Positions 17,962 to 25,739 of a DNA stretch of 64,000 nucleotides are shown one piece after another; position 1 is the first letter of the stretch; the number at the start of each line of letters is the position of its first letter. Below the pieces are notes generated by a model. The model was not told where the DNA came from. It made no database searches and was given only the letters and a program-made list of their open reading frames with translations. The DNA comes from Bog-473 sp963824195 (lineage in GTDB: Bacteria; Actinomycetota; Acidimicrobiia; Acidimicrobiales; RAAP-2), in the NCBI GenBank assembly GCA_963824195.1, contig CAWGOJ010000001.1, positions 124,001 through 188,000 on the forward strand, read 5' to 3'. Both the position numbers and the translations under genes were made by a program.

Positions 17962-18441
17962 ATGTCCGACTATCGATGGCCCGCCAACTTTGCTGCTCTG
18001 CGCCGCGGCGAGGGGTGCCCGATGTGCGGCGGTGGTGCCGACGAGACGCCCCACGGGCTGAGGGTTTACGGGGGCGAGTGGGCCGACGGTTACATCGGCC
18101 GGTATCCGGTTCGACCCGGTTATGCCTATGTCATCTGGAATGGTCGGCACGTCGCCGAGCCCACGGAGCTGTCGGCCGACGAGGCGGCCGGCTTCTGGTC
18201 CGATGTCGCCCGTGTCGCGGAGGCCGTGGAGGAGCAGTACCAGCCGGCAAAAATGAACTGGCTGAGTCTGGGAAACGGCGTGCCCCATCTCCACGTGCAC
18301 CTGGTGCCGCGTCCGCGCCAGGACGCAAGGGCCGGGTTTCCGCTCGAGACGGAGGCGTTCCACGTCGACATCACCCCCGCCATCGAGCCGACGCTGCTGG
18401 AGGCGGAGGCTGCGGCGTTGCGCGTTCGGTTGCAGCGCTGA
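17962..18441 (+). CDS. HIT family protein
   Basis: A 159-residue histidine-triad nucleotide hydrolase or transferase. The triad HLHVHLVPRPR is at about residue 109. A zinc-ribbon-like CPMCGGG sits near the N-terminus, as in HIT and Ap4A-type proteins. ATG 17962 has GGAGCGAG immediately upstream and is preferred over TTG 17944. Substrate unknown. The kinase-like gene starts 2 nt after the stop codon, so the two are an operon. Confidence 0.85.
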   Translation: MSDYRWPANFAALRRGEGCPMCGGGADETPHGLRVYGGEWADGYIGRYPVRPGYAYVIWNGRHVAEPTELSADEAAGFWSDVARVAEAVEEQYQPAKMNWLSLGNGVPHLHVHLVPRPRQDARAGFPLETEAFHVDITPAIEPTLLEAEAAALRVRLQR

Positions 18442-18443
18442 CG

Positions 18444-19208
18444 ATGCTGCAGCTGTTGGCCGAGGGGCGCACCGCCGAGGTCTTCGCCTACGGCGAGGGC
18501 GCAGTGCTCAAGCTCGACCGGCCCAACTGGAACGGCCTCTCCGTATTCGAGGCGGCTGTGCTCTCGGACCTGGCCGACGCCGGTCTACCGGTCGCCCGCC
18601 CGCGCGGCACCGTCACCGTGGACGGGCGCAGCGGCGTGATCCTTGACCGCGTCGCCGGGCCCTCCCTCCTGCAGGTCCTGGCCGCATCGAGCGTGGACGA
18701 GGCCGAGGCGCTGGCCGATCGCTTTGCCGCACTGCAGCTGGAGTTCAACGCGATCGTGGTGGAGGGCCTGCCCGACCTGGTGCCCCGCCTCCGGGGCGAG
18801 ATCGAGGCGATCGTGGCCGATGTCGCACTGCGCGGCGAGCTCCTGGGGCTGCTCGCCGCGCTCGATGACGGCGGACATGGCGTCTGCCACTACGACTTCC
18901 ACCCCGAGAACGTGCTGGTCGGCCCGGGGGGATGGGTGGTCATCGACTGGCTCACGGTGGCGGCCGGGCCGCCAGCGGCCGACCTGGCCCGCACGCTGGT
19001 CTTGTGGGGGCGGCACTCCACCGAACCGGTGGTCACCTTCCTGCGTGCGGTGCGCCGGATCGGCCGGGAACGGCGCGGCCTCGACAACGACACGCTCGAT
19101 GCCTGGGTCCGCATCGCCGCCGCGGCGCGGCTCGCTGAGGGCTTCGAGGGTGAAGAGGCGGCGTGGCTGGCGCGGGTGGCGGGTGGCTCGGTGCAGCTCT
19201 TCGCCTGA
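18444..19208 (+). CDS. Aminoglycoside phosphotransferase-fold kinase
   Basis: A 254-residue small-molecule kinase of the APH/choline kinase fold. The nucleotide-binding strand region reads AEVFAYGEGAVLKLD. The catalytic loop is CHYDFHPENVLV (Asp about 150) and the metal-binding motif is VIDWLTV (Asp about 167). Substrate cannot be told; antibiotic resistance should not be assumed. It is coupled to the HIT gene and converges on the flavoprotein gene with 2 bp between stop codons. Confidence 0.78.
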   Translation: MLQLLAEGRTAEVFAYGEGAVLKLDRPNWNGLSVFEAAVLSDLADAGLPVARPRGTVTVDGRSGVILDRVAGPSLLQVLAASSVDEAEALADRFAALQLEFNAIVVEGLPDLVPRLRGEIEAIVADVALRGELLGLLAALDDGGHGVCHYDFHPENVLVGPGGWVVIDWLTVAAGPPAADLARTLVLWGRHSTEPVVTFLRAVRRIGRERRGLDNDTLDAWVRIAAAARLAEGFEGEEAAWLARVAGGSVQLFA

Positions 19209-19210
19209 GG

Positions 19211-20755
19211 TCAGGCCGCGGGGCTCTCGAGGCCGTTGTTGTCGGGGAGGAGGCGTGACACCAGCTCCATGGCCCGGTAGCCGAGCTCGGCTGGTCCGGC
19301 CGCATCGGGCCGCATCAGGTTGGCCATGATGCGCAGCAACGTGTTCATCAACAGCTCCGAGCGCATGCCGAGACCGACGCAGAGTCGCATCGCCTCGGGA
19401 TGCGAAATGAGGTGGACGAAGGCCCGGGCCACCTTGTAGTACGGCCCGTAGGCGGCGGTCAGCTCGCGCTCGTAGTCCGCCAGTGCTTCGGCACCCTCCC
19501 CGGTCAGCGCGTGGCCGAGCGAAGCGGCGGCCAGGCGCCCCGTCTCGTAGCCGTAGGCGATTCCCTCCCCGTTGAACGGGTTGATGACGCCGCCTGCATC
19601 GCCGGCGATGAGCACGTTGGCACCGGCCCGCGGCCCGACCGACAGCCCCATGGGCAGCTTGCCGCCGGTCGGCGGGCCGAGGCTCGTCTCCGGGCTCAGC
19701 CCCCATGACACAGGGGCGTAGCTCACGAAGGCGTCCATCAGTTGGCTCGTGTTGATGCCCTTCCAACGCTGGTCGGTCGACAGCAGGCCGACACCGACGT
19801 TGACCCGGCCGTCGCCCATGGGAAAGATCCAGCCGTAGCCGGGCACCACGTCCCCCTCCGCGTCGCGGATGTCGAGGTGCGACTCAATGAACGGGTCGTC
19901 GTGGCGCTCCGAGGTGTAGTAGCCGCGCAGGGCCATGCCCATTGGCAGGTCGCGCCGTCTCGACGTGCCGAGCATGCGGCCGATGCGGGAGTTCGACCCG
20001 TCGGCGACCACCACATATCGAGCCTTGATGGCCCGGGTACCCCCGCCCGCCTTCTCCTTTACGGTGACGCCGGCCAGTGTGGGTAGGACCCCGACCGTGG
20101 CCGCACCCTCGTCGATGATGGGCGCCACCACCTCGGTCCCCTGCAGGAGCGTGGCCCCGGCCCGGGCGGCGCCGGCCGCCACGAGCCCGTCGAGGTCGTG
20201 GCGGGTGATGGTATAGCCGTAGGACGGGAAGTTGGGGTGCTCGGGCCACTGCATCTCAATGGAGTGGCCGAACCCGTAGGCCCGCAGCCCGGTGAAGCGG
20301 TGCGCGCCGGCGAGCTCGGCCTCGAGGCCCATGTCGGCCAGCTGGCGCACGGCCCTGGGCGTCAGCCCGTCGCCGCAGGTCTTCTCCCGCGGGAACTCCT
20401 TCTTCTCCACCACCACCACGTCCCAGCCGGCGTCGGCCAGCCAGTAGCCGCACGAGGACCCCGACGGCCCGGCGCCGACGACCACCACGTCGTGCACGCG
20501 CTCCGCCGTGCGCCTCGGTGTTACGCCGGTGGCTGTCCGGGTTGCGGCCGGAGCCTTCTTGGCCGGAGCCTTCTTGGCGGGGGTCTTCCTGGCCGGAACC
20601 TTCTTGGCCGGAGCCTTCTCGGCCGGAGCCTTCTTGGCGGGGGTCTTCCTGGCCTGCGTCTTCTTGGCCGCCGCCTGCTTCTTGGCCGGGGCCTTCGTGA
20701 TCCTCGCCGCCTTCTTCGGGGGGCGTGGCGGGGGGGTCGCGTCGGGAGCCGTCAC
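19211..20755 (-). CDS. Geranylgeranyl-reductase family FAD oxidoreductase with Lys/Ala/Pro-rich N-terminal tail
   Basis: A 514-residue flavoprotein. Residues 1-80 are a low-complexity tail with repeated KKAPAKK-type units resembling histone H1 tails. The FAD domain follows: VVVVGAGPSGSSCGYWLADA, EKKEFPREKTCGDGLTPRAV and, further on, LIAGDAGGVINPFNGEGIAY. The family saturates isoprenoid chains; in mycobacteria MenJ reduces menaquinone. Lying divergent from nuoA, a menaquinone-modifying role is a good inference. The tail could bind nucleic acid or acidic lipids; that is speculation. GTG 20755 follows a TACGAT box by 6 nt. Confidence 0.85.
   Translation of the reverse strand: MTAPDATPPPRPPKKAARITKAPAKKQAAAKKTQARKTPAKKAPAEKAPAKKVPARKTPAKKAPAKKAPAATRTATGVTPRRTAERVHDVVVVGAGPSGSSCGYWLADAGWDVVVVEKKEFPREKTCGDGLTPRAVRQLADMGLEAELAGAHRFTGLRAYGFGHSIEMQWPEHPNFPSYGYTITRHDLDGLVAAGAARAGATLLQGTEVVAPIIDEGAATVGVLPTLAGVTVKEKAGGGTRAIKARYVVVADGSNSRIGRMLGTSRRRDLPMGMALRGYYTSERHDDPFIESHLDIRDAEGDVVPGYGWIFPMGDGRVNVGVGLLSTDQRWKGINTSQLMDAFVSYAPVSWGLSPETSLGPPTGGKLPMGLSVGPRAGANVLIAGDAGGVINPFNGEGIAYGYETGRLAAASLGHALTGEGAEALADYERELTAAYGPYYKVARAFVHLISHPEAMRLCVGLGMRSELLMNTLLRIMANLMRPDAAGPAELGYRAMELVSRLLPDNNGLESPAA
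20552..20700 (-). repeat. In-frame 15-nt tandem repeats encoding KKAPA-type units
   Basis: About ten units of TTCTTGGCCGGAGCC and variants (plus-strand form), inside the flavoprotein gene. A longer block (about 28 nt from 20567) recurs exactly 60 nt later at 20627, indicating recent duplication. Copy number may vary and may be misassembled. Confidence 0.8.
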
Positions 20756-20761
20756 GAAGGC

Positions 20762-20767
20762 ATCGTA
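20762..20767 (-). promoter_or_regulatory. Leaderless -10 box of the flavoprotein gene
   Basis: Minus-strand TACGAT is followed by 6 nt and GTG 20755. Confidence 0.45.
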
Positions 20768-20827
20768 CGTCTGCCGCCAGGGCCTCTGACCAGCGCCGCG
20801 GATGTGCCTGGCGAACGGGCCGCATGG

Positions 20828-20833
20828 TAGAAA
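20828..20833 (+). promoter_or_regulatory. Possible -10 box of the nuo operon
   Basis: TAGAAA ends 9 nt before GTG 20843. It is the only promoter-like sequence before the operon. The last base differs from TAnnnT. Confidence 0.35.
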
Positions 20834-20842
20834 CGGAACACA

Positions 20843-21295
20843 GTGGACCAGTACCTCCCGATCCTCATCCTGGGGCTGCTCGGCCTCGCCTTTACCGCCT
20901 TCTCCTTGGTCTCCTCGGCGCTGCTCGCGCCGAGGAAGAAGCCCACGGTGGCCAAGCTCGCGCCCTACGAGTGCGGCATCGTGCCCAACGTCGAGCCGCC
21001 GCAGCGCTTCCCGGTGCGCTTCTACCTGGTTTCCATGATCTTCATCATCTTCGACATCGAGATCGTGTTCCTCTACCCCTGGGCGGTGGTGTTCCATCAG
21101 ATCGCGACGTTCGGCCTCATCGAGGTGATCGTCTTTGCCGCCGTCGTCTTCGTGTCGTTCGTGTACCTCATCTCCAACGGCGCCCTGACATGGGGCCCGC
21201 CCAAGACGCTGCAGTCGGGCATGCCCAGCCGCACCTCGGAGTCGACCATCACGCGCATCAGCGGGGCGCGCCCGACCTCCGGCGAGGCGGCCTGA
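20843..21295 (+). CDS. nuoA: NADH-quinone oxidoreductase subunit A
   Basis: Membrane subunit of complex I near the quinone site. 150 residues with three transmembrane segments (PILILGLLGLAFTAFSLVSS, FYLVSMIFIIFDIEIVFLYP, VIVFAAVVFVSFVYLI). The conserved loop PYECGIVP precedes the second helix. First gene of a continuous nuoA-N operon; start is GTG 20843. Confidence 0.96.
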   Translation: MDQYLPILILGLLGLAFTAFSLVSSALLAPRKKPTVAKLAPYECGIVPNVEPPQRFPVRFYLVSMIFIIFDIEIVFLYPWAVVFHQIATFGLIEVIVFAAVVFVSFVYLISNGALTWGPPKTLQSGMPSRTSESTITRISGARPTSGEAA

Positions 21296-21298
21296 CGG

Positions 21299-21859
21299 AT
21301 GGGGCTCGAGGATCTACAGCACAACTTCCTGACCGGTCGCATGGAGGACCTGGTCAAGTGGGCCCGGCGCAACAGCGTGTGGCCAGCCACGTTCGGGCTG
21401 GCTTGCTGCGCCATTGAGATGATGTCGGTCGGCGCCGCCGACTACGACATCAGCCGGCTCGGGATGGAGGTGTTCCGGGCCTCGCCGCGCCAGGCCGACC
21501 TGATGGTGGTGGCGGGCCGGGTCTCGCAGAAGATGGCGCCCGTCCTGCGCCAGGTCTACGACCAGATGATGGAGCCCAAGTGGGTCATCTCCATGGGCGT
21601 GTGCGCCTCGACCGGCGGGATGTTCAACAACTACGCCATCGTGCAAGGGGTCGACCAGGTCGTCCCGGTCGACGTCTACGCACCTGGCTGCCCCCCGTCG
21701 CCCGAGACGCTCTTGCACGCCATCCTCACGCTGCACGAGAAGATCCGCACCGGCGAGATCACGCGGCGCCCGGGAACGTCCATCCCTGTCGGCGAGCAGG
21801 CGACCGGAGGCTGGGTCCCGACCGTACCCGACGCCGTGCGGGTGGCTACACCGCGGTGA
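21299..21859 (+). CDS. nuoB: NADH-quinone oxidoreductase subunit B
   Basis: Peripheral-arm subunit carrying terminal [4Fe-4S] cluster N2, next to the quinone site. 186 residues. The ligands are seen in LACCAIEMM, MGVCASTGGMFNNYA and YAPGCPPSPE. ATG 21299 follows nuoA by 3 nt, and the stop overlaps nuoC by GTGA. Confidence 0.97.
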   Translation: MGLEDLQHNFLTGRMEDLVKWARRNSVWPATFGLACCAIEMMSVGAADYDISRLGMEVFRASPRQADLMVVAGRVSQKMAPVLRQVYDQMMEPKWVISMGVCASTGGMFNNYAIVQGVDQVVPVDVYAPGCPPSPETLLHAILTLHEKIRTGEITRRPGTSIPVGEQATGGWVPTVPDAVRVATPR

Positions 21860-22377
21860 GCGAGAGCACCCCGACCGCCGCCCCGGCGGCGCCGCCCGCG
21901 GGTGTCCTCCCCGAGGTACCGCGGCTGCCGGACCGCCTGGTGGACCAGCTCGCCTTTCCCCACCGCGACACCTACAAGTCGATGGTGGCCGCCTTTCGCG
22001 ACGCCGGCTTCGAGACGTGCGCCGATGTGTGCGGCGTCGACTACCTGACTCATCCGGGCCGGTCGCTGCCCGAGGGCGTACTGCCGGAGCGCTTCGAGGT
22101 GGTCGTCAACCTGCTCTCGCTCTCCATGCGCCAGCGCGTGCGCATCAGGGTGCAGGTGCCCGAGTCCGATCCGACGGTCGACAGCATCGTCGACGTGTAC
22201 CCGGGGGCCGACGCCATGGAGCGCGAGGCCTACGACATGGTCGGCATCCTTTTCACCGGTCACCCCGACATGACCCGCATCCTCATGCCCGAGGACTGGG
22301 AGGGCCACCCGCTGCGCAAGGACTACGGCGTGGGGCGGGTGCCCGTGCAGTTCAAGGAAGCGCCCGGGCCGCGATGA
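21856..22377 (+). CDS. nuoC: NADH-quinone oxidoreductase subunit C
   Basis: 30-kDa-type peripheral subunit of complex I. 173 residues from GTG 21856. The family signature is EREAYDMVGILFTGHPDMTR, followed by PLRKDYGVGRVPVQFKEAPG. A Pro/Ala-rich N-terminal 25 residues is probably disordered. The sequence just past its stop codon continues as an open acidic stretch in another frame (see nuoD), so the exact 3' end should be checked. Confidence 0.94.
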   Translation: MSESTPTAAPAAPPAGVLPEVPRLPDRLVDQLAFPHRDTYKSMVAAFRDAGFETCADVCGVDYLTHPGRSLPEGVLPERFEVVVNLLSLSMRQRVRIRVQVPESDPTVDSIVDVYPGADAMEREAYDMVGILFTGHPDMTRILMPEDWEGHPLRKDYGVGRVPVQFKEAPGPR

Positions 22378-22492
22378 GGAGCACGAGCACGACGACGACG
22401 AGGAGATCGGCCCGGACGCTGAGTCCAAGGCCGAGAACCTGGGGCTCGAGGAGACCGAGGCCGCCCACCGGCAGGCCGAGGAGCGGGTCTTC

Positions 22493-23803
22493 GTGGCCGA
22501 GACGTCCGAGGGGGCCCAGGAGTTGGCACCCCGCGGCACGACGACCGCCGGCGAGCTCCGCAGCGAGGTCGGCGCGGTGCTGCGCCTGCCCGAGGGCGGC
22601 TACGTGGACCCGGGCGACATCGACATCGAGCGCCGAGACGACCAGACGATGATCATCAACATGGGGCCCCAGCACCCCTCGACCCACGGCGTGCTGCGGC
22701 TCATGCTCGAGCTCGACGGGGAGACGGTGCTGCGCACCAAGCCGATTATCGGCTACCTGCACACCGGCATGGAGAAGACGGGGGAGGAGCTCACCTACGT
22801 CCAGGGCTCCACCAACGTGACCCGCATGGACTACCTGTCGCCCCTGCACAACGAGCTGGTGTTCTCGCTGGCCACCGAGGCCCTGCTCGACGTGGAGCTT
22901 CCGCCGCGCGCCATCTGGATCCGCATGCTGATGGCCGAGCTCAACCGGGTGTCGTCGCACCTGATGTGGATGGCCACCAACGGCATGGACCTCGGCTCCA
23001 CGTCCATGATGATCTACGGCTTCCGCGAGCGCGAGATGGTCCTCACCTTCTTCGAGAAGACGACGGGTCTGCGCATGAACAACAACTACATCCGCCCCGG
23101 GGGCGTGGCGGCGGACCTGCCCGACGGCTGGCAGGACGACGTCGAGATCATCTGCGAGACGATCCTCGCCCGCACCTACGAGTACGACGAGCTCCTGACC
23201 GGCCAGCCCATCTTCCGTGAGCGCACCGAGGCGGTGGGCAACATCTCGGCCGAGGAGGCGCTGGCACTCTCCGTCACCGGCCCGATCCTGCGCTCGACCG
23301 GCGTGCCCTGGGACCTGCGGCGGACCATGCCATACCTGGCCTACGACAAGCTGGACTTCGACGTCATCGTCGGCAGCTACGGCGACAACTTCGACCGCTA
23401 CTCCGTACGCCTCAACGAGATCCGTGAGTCGATCAAGATGATCCGCCAGATCGTCGAGATGATGCCGCCCGGCGACTACCGGGTCCAGGACCGCAAGGTC
23501 ACGCCGCCGCCGCGCGCCCGCATCGACGAGAGCATGGAGGCGCTGATCCACCACTTCAAGATCTTCACCGAGGGCTTCCGGGTCCCCGAGGGCGAGGTCT
23601 ACATGGCGATCGAGTCGCCCCGGGGCGAGCTCGGCTGCTACATGGTCTCGGACGGGACGTCGAAGCCCTACCGCATGCACATCCGGGGGCCGAGCTTCGT
23701 GAACCTGCAGGCGCTGCCGCTGCTGCTGCGCGGTGGCCTCATGGCCGACGCCGTGGCCGTGATCTCGTCGGTGGACCCCGTCATGGGCGAGGTGGACCGG
23801 TGA
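22493..23803 (+). CDS. nuoD: NADH-quinone oxidoreductase subunit D (start uncertain)
   Basis: 49-kDa-type subunit forming the quinone-binding pocket with NuoB. GTG 22493 gives 436 residues; core motifs are MGPQHPSTHGVLRLMLELDG, GYLHTGMEK and, at the C-terminus, SVDPVMGEVDR. The 117 nt before the GTG stay open in the same frame and read as acidic protein with high GC3 (EEHEHDDDEEIGPDAESKAE), yet contain no ATG, GTG or TTG. ATG 22374, which would overlap nuoC in the usual ATGA way, is in a different frame. Either a base error hides the true start, or NuoC and NuoD are fused. The end overlaps nuoE by GTGA. Confidence 0.9.
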   Translation: MAETSEGAQELAPRGTTTAGELRSEVGAVLRLPEGGYVDPGDIDIERRDDQTMIINMGPQHPSTHGVLRLMLELDGETVLRTKPIIGYLHTGMEKTGEELTYVQGSTNVTRMDYLSPLHNELVFSLATEALLDVELPPRAIWIRMLMAELNRVSSHLMWMATNGMDLGSTSMMIYGFREREMVLTFFEKTTGLRMNNNYIRPGGVAADLPDGWQDDVEIICETILARTYEYDELLTGQPIFRERTEAVGNISAEEALALSVTGPILRSTGVPWDLRRTMPYLAYDKLDFDVIVGSYGDNFDRYSVRLNEIRESIKMIRQIVEMMPPGDYRVQDRKVTPPPRARIDESMEALIHHFKIFTEGFRVPEGEVYMAIESPRGELGCYMVSDGTSKPYRMHIRGPSFVNLQALPLLLRGGLMADAVAVISSVDPVMGEVDR

Positions 23804-24435
23804 GCCATCTCAACGCGGACGTCCGCGAGCGCGCCAAGGAGCTCGTGGCGCTCTATCCGCAGCCGCGCTCGGCGCTGATCCCGCTGTGTCACCTGGCCCA
23901 GGAGCAGGATGGCTGGCTGCGCCCCGAGGCGGTGCAGGAGATCGCCGAGCTGTGCGGCGTCACCGCGGCCGAGGTGCAGGGCACCGCCACCTTCTACGAC
24001 ATGCTGCACACGGAGCCTGTCGGCACCTACGTGGTGTCGGTGTGTACCAACATCGCCTGCATGCTCGGTGGCGCCCTCGAGCTGCTCGAGCACGCGGAGT
24101 CTTCCCTCGGCGTCCGTGCCGGGGGCACCACGACCGACGGGATGTTCACCCTCGAGGAGTCCGAGTGCCTCGCCGACTGTGACCGCACGCCCTGCGTGCA
24201 GGTCAACCACCGCTACATCGGCGCGCAGACCCCCGAGAGCTTCGACGCCCTGCTGGACGACCTGCGCTCCGGCGCGCTGTCCGGGACCGTGCCCCCGCAC
24301 GGCACCCTCGTGCGGGTGCGGCGCAGCGTCGGCCTGGTGGCCGACAGGGCTGCCATCGTGGCCGAGCGGGCGAAGGCGGCCGAGGCGAAGGCCGCCCGCG
24401 TCGCCGCGGCGGCCGGCGGGGAGAAGAAGGCCTGA
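23800..24435 (+). CDS. nuoE: NADH-quinone oxidoreductase subunit E
   Basis: 24-kDa-type subunit of the NADH dehydrogenase module with the N1a [2Fe-2S] cluster. 211 residues. Ligands form C-x4-C (CTNIAC) and C-x3-C (CLADC). The C-terminal 45 residues are an Ala/Lys-rich extension (AERAKAAEAKAARVAAAAGG) beyond the family core. GTG 23800 overlaps nuoD; the stop overlaps nuoF by one base. Confidence 0.95.
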   Translation: MSHLNADVRERAKELVALYPQPRSALIPLCHLAQEQDGWLRPEAVQEIAELCGVTAAEVQGTATFYDMLHTEPVGTYVVSVCTNIACMLGGALELLEHAESSLGVRAGGTTTDGMFTLEESECLADCDRTPCVQVNHRYIGAQTPESFDALLDDLRSGALSGTVPPHGTLVRVRRSVGLVADRAAIVAERAKAAEAKAARVAAAAGGEKKA

Positions 24436-25739
24436 TGGCGATCACGGACGCCCCCAAGATCATCACCTCGCGCCTCGGCTACGAGGACTCCCACACGCTG
24501 GAGCGCTACCTGGCCACGGGCGGGTACACGGGCCTGCGCAAGGCGCTCTCCATGGCGCCCGAGGCGGTGGCGGCCGAGGTGGACGCGGCGAGTCTTCTCG
24601 GCCGCGGGGGCGCCGGCTTCCCGGCCGGGCGCAAGTGGTCGATGTTGCGCGAGAACCCAGTGACCTACCTGGTGATCAACGGCGACGAGTCCGAGCCGGC
24701 CACCTTCAAGGACCACATGCTCATTGAGCGCGACCCGCACGAGATCCTCGAGGGCGTGCTGATCTCGGCCTATGCGCTGCAGGTGAGCCAGGCCTTCATC
24801 TACCTGCGGGGCGAGTTCGCCCTCGGGCTGGAGCGCCTGCAGGCGGCGCTGAACGAGGCCTACGCGCACGGCGCGGTGGGGGCCGACATCTTCGGATCTG
24901 GCTTCTCGATCGACGTGGTCGTCCACCCCGGCGCCGGCGCCTACATCTGCGGCGAGGAGACGGCGCTCCTCGAGTCTCTCGAGGGCAAGCGAGGCTTCCC
25001 CCGGATCAAGCCGCCCTACTTCCCGGCCGCCATCGGCCTCTACGGCGAGCCCACGGTGGTCAACAACGTCGAGACGATGGCCAACATCCCCTGGATCATC
25101 AACAACGGCGGCGCCGCCTTCGCCGCCCTCGGGGCGGGCCGCTCGACGGGGACGCGGCTGTTCGCGCTAGCAGGCCACGTGCGCAAGCCGGGCAACTACG
25201 AGCTCGAGATGGTGAAGACGACCTTCCGCGACCTGATCTACGCGCCGGTGCTCGGCGGGGGCATCAGGGGCTCCAACACGCTCAAGGCGTTCATCCCCGG
25301 CGGCGTCTCCGCCCCGTGGTTCGGGCCGGACCAGGCGGACCTGCCGCTGGGCCAGGACGAGGTGGGCGATGCCGGCTCCATGCTCGGTTCCGGCTCCGTC
25401 GTCGTCATGGACTCGGCCACCTGCATGGTGCGGGCCGCCTGGCGTATCACGAAGTTCTTCTCCCGCGAGTCGTGCGGCCAGTGCACGCCGTGCCGCGAGG
25501 GCGCGGGCTGGCTGGAGCGCATCATGTACCGAATTGAGAACGGCGCCGGGCGCGAGGAAGATCTGGACCTCCTCATGGACCTCTGCGACAACATCTCCCC
25601 CGGCGTGGCCTGGCCGCCACAGCAGACCACCATCTGTGTGCTCGGCCCTTCCATCCCCTCGTCCATCGCGTCGGGCATCCGGATGTTCCGCGACGAGTTC
25701 CTCGTCCACGTGAAGGAAGGGGGGTGTCCCTTTGACTAA
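24435..25739 (+). CDS. nuoF: NADH-quinone oxidoreductase subunit F
   Basis: NADH-binding flavoprotein subunit with FMN and cluster N3. 434 residues. It shows the glycine-rich NADH site LLGRGGAGFPAGRKW, the FMN site region GAGAYICGEETALLESLEGK, and the cluster motif SCGQCTPCREGAGW with a later cysteine in QTTICVLG. Overlaps nuoG at its 3' end by 8 nt. Confidence 0.97.
   Translation: MAITDAPKIITSRLGYEDSHTLERYLATGGYTGLRKALSMAPEAVAAEVDAASLLGRGGAGFPAGRKWSMLRENPVTYLVINGDESEPATFKDHMLIERDPHEILEGVLISAYALQVSQAFIYLRGEFALGLERLQAALNEAYAHGAVGADIFGSGFSIDVVVHPGAGAYICGEETALLESLEGKRGFPRIKPPYFPAAIGLYGEPTVVNNVETMANIPWIINNGGAAFAALGAGRSTGTRLFALAGHVRKPGNYELEMVKTTFRDLIYAPVLGGGIRGSNTLKAFIPGGVSAPWFGPDQADLPLGQDEVGDAGSMLGSGSVVVMDSATCMVRAAWRITKFFSRESCGQCTPCREGAGWLERIMYRIENGAGREEDLDLLMDLCDNISPGVAWPPQQTTICVLGPSIPSSIASGIRMFRDEFLVHVKEGGCPFD

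Noticed and set aside
18444..19208. Antibiotic resistance gene
   Set aside because: The APH fold is shared by many small-molecule kinases; pairing with a HIT gene gives no resistance context.
20790..20842. Rex operator before nuoA
   Set aside because: TGTGCCTGGCGAACG is only a loose half-match; no inverted TTGTGA/TCACAA pair.
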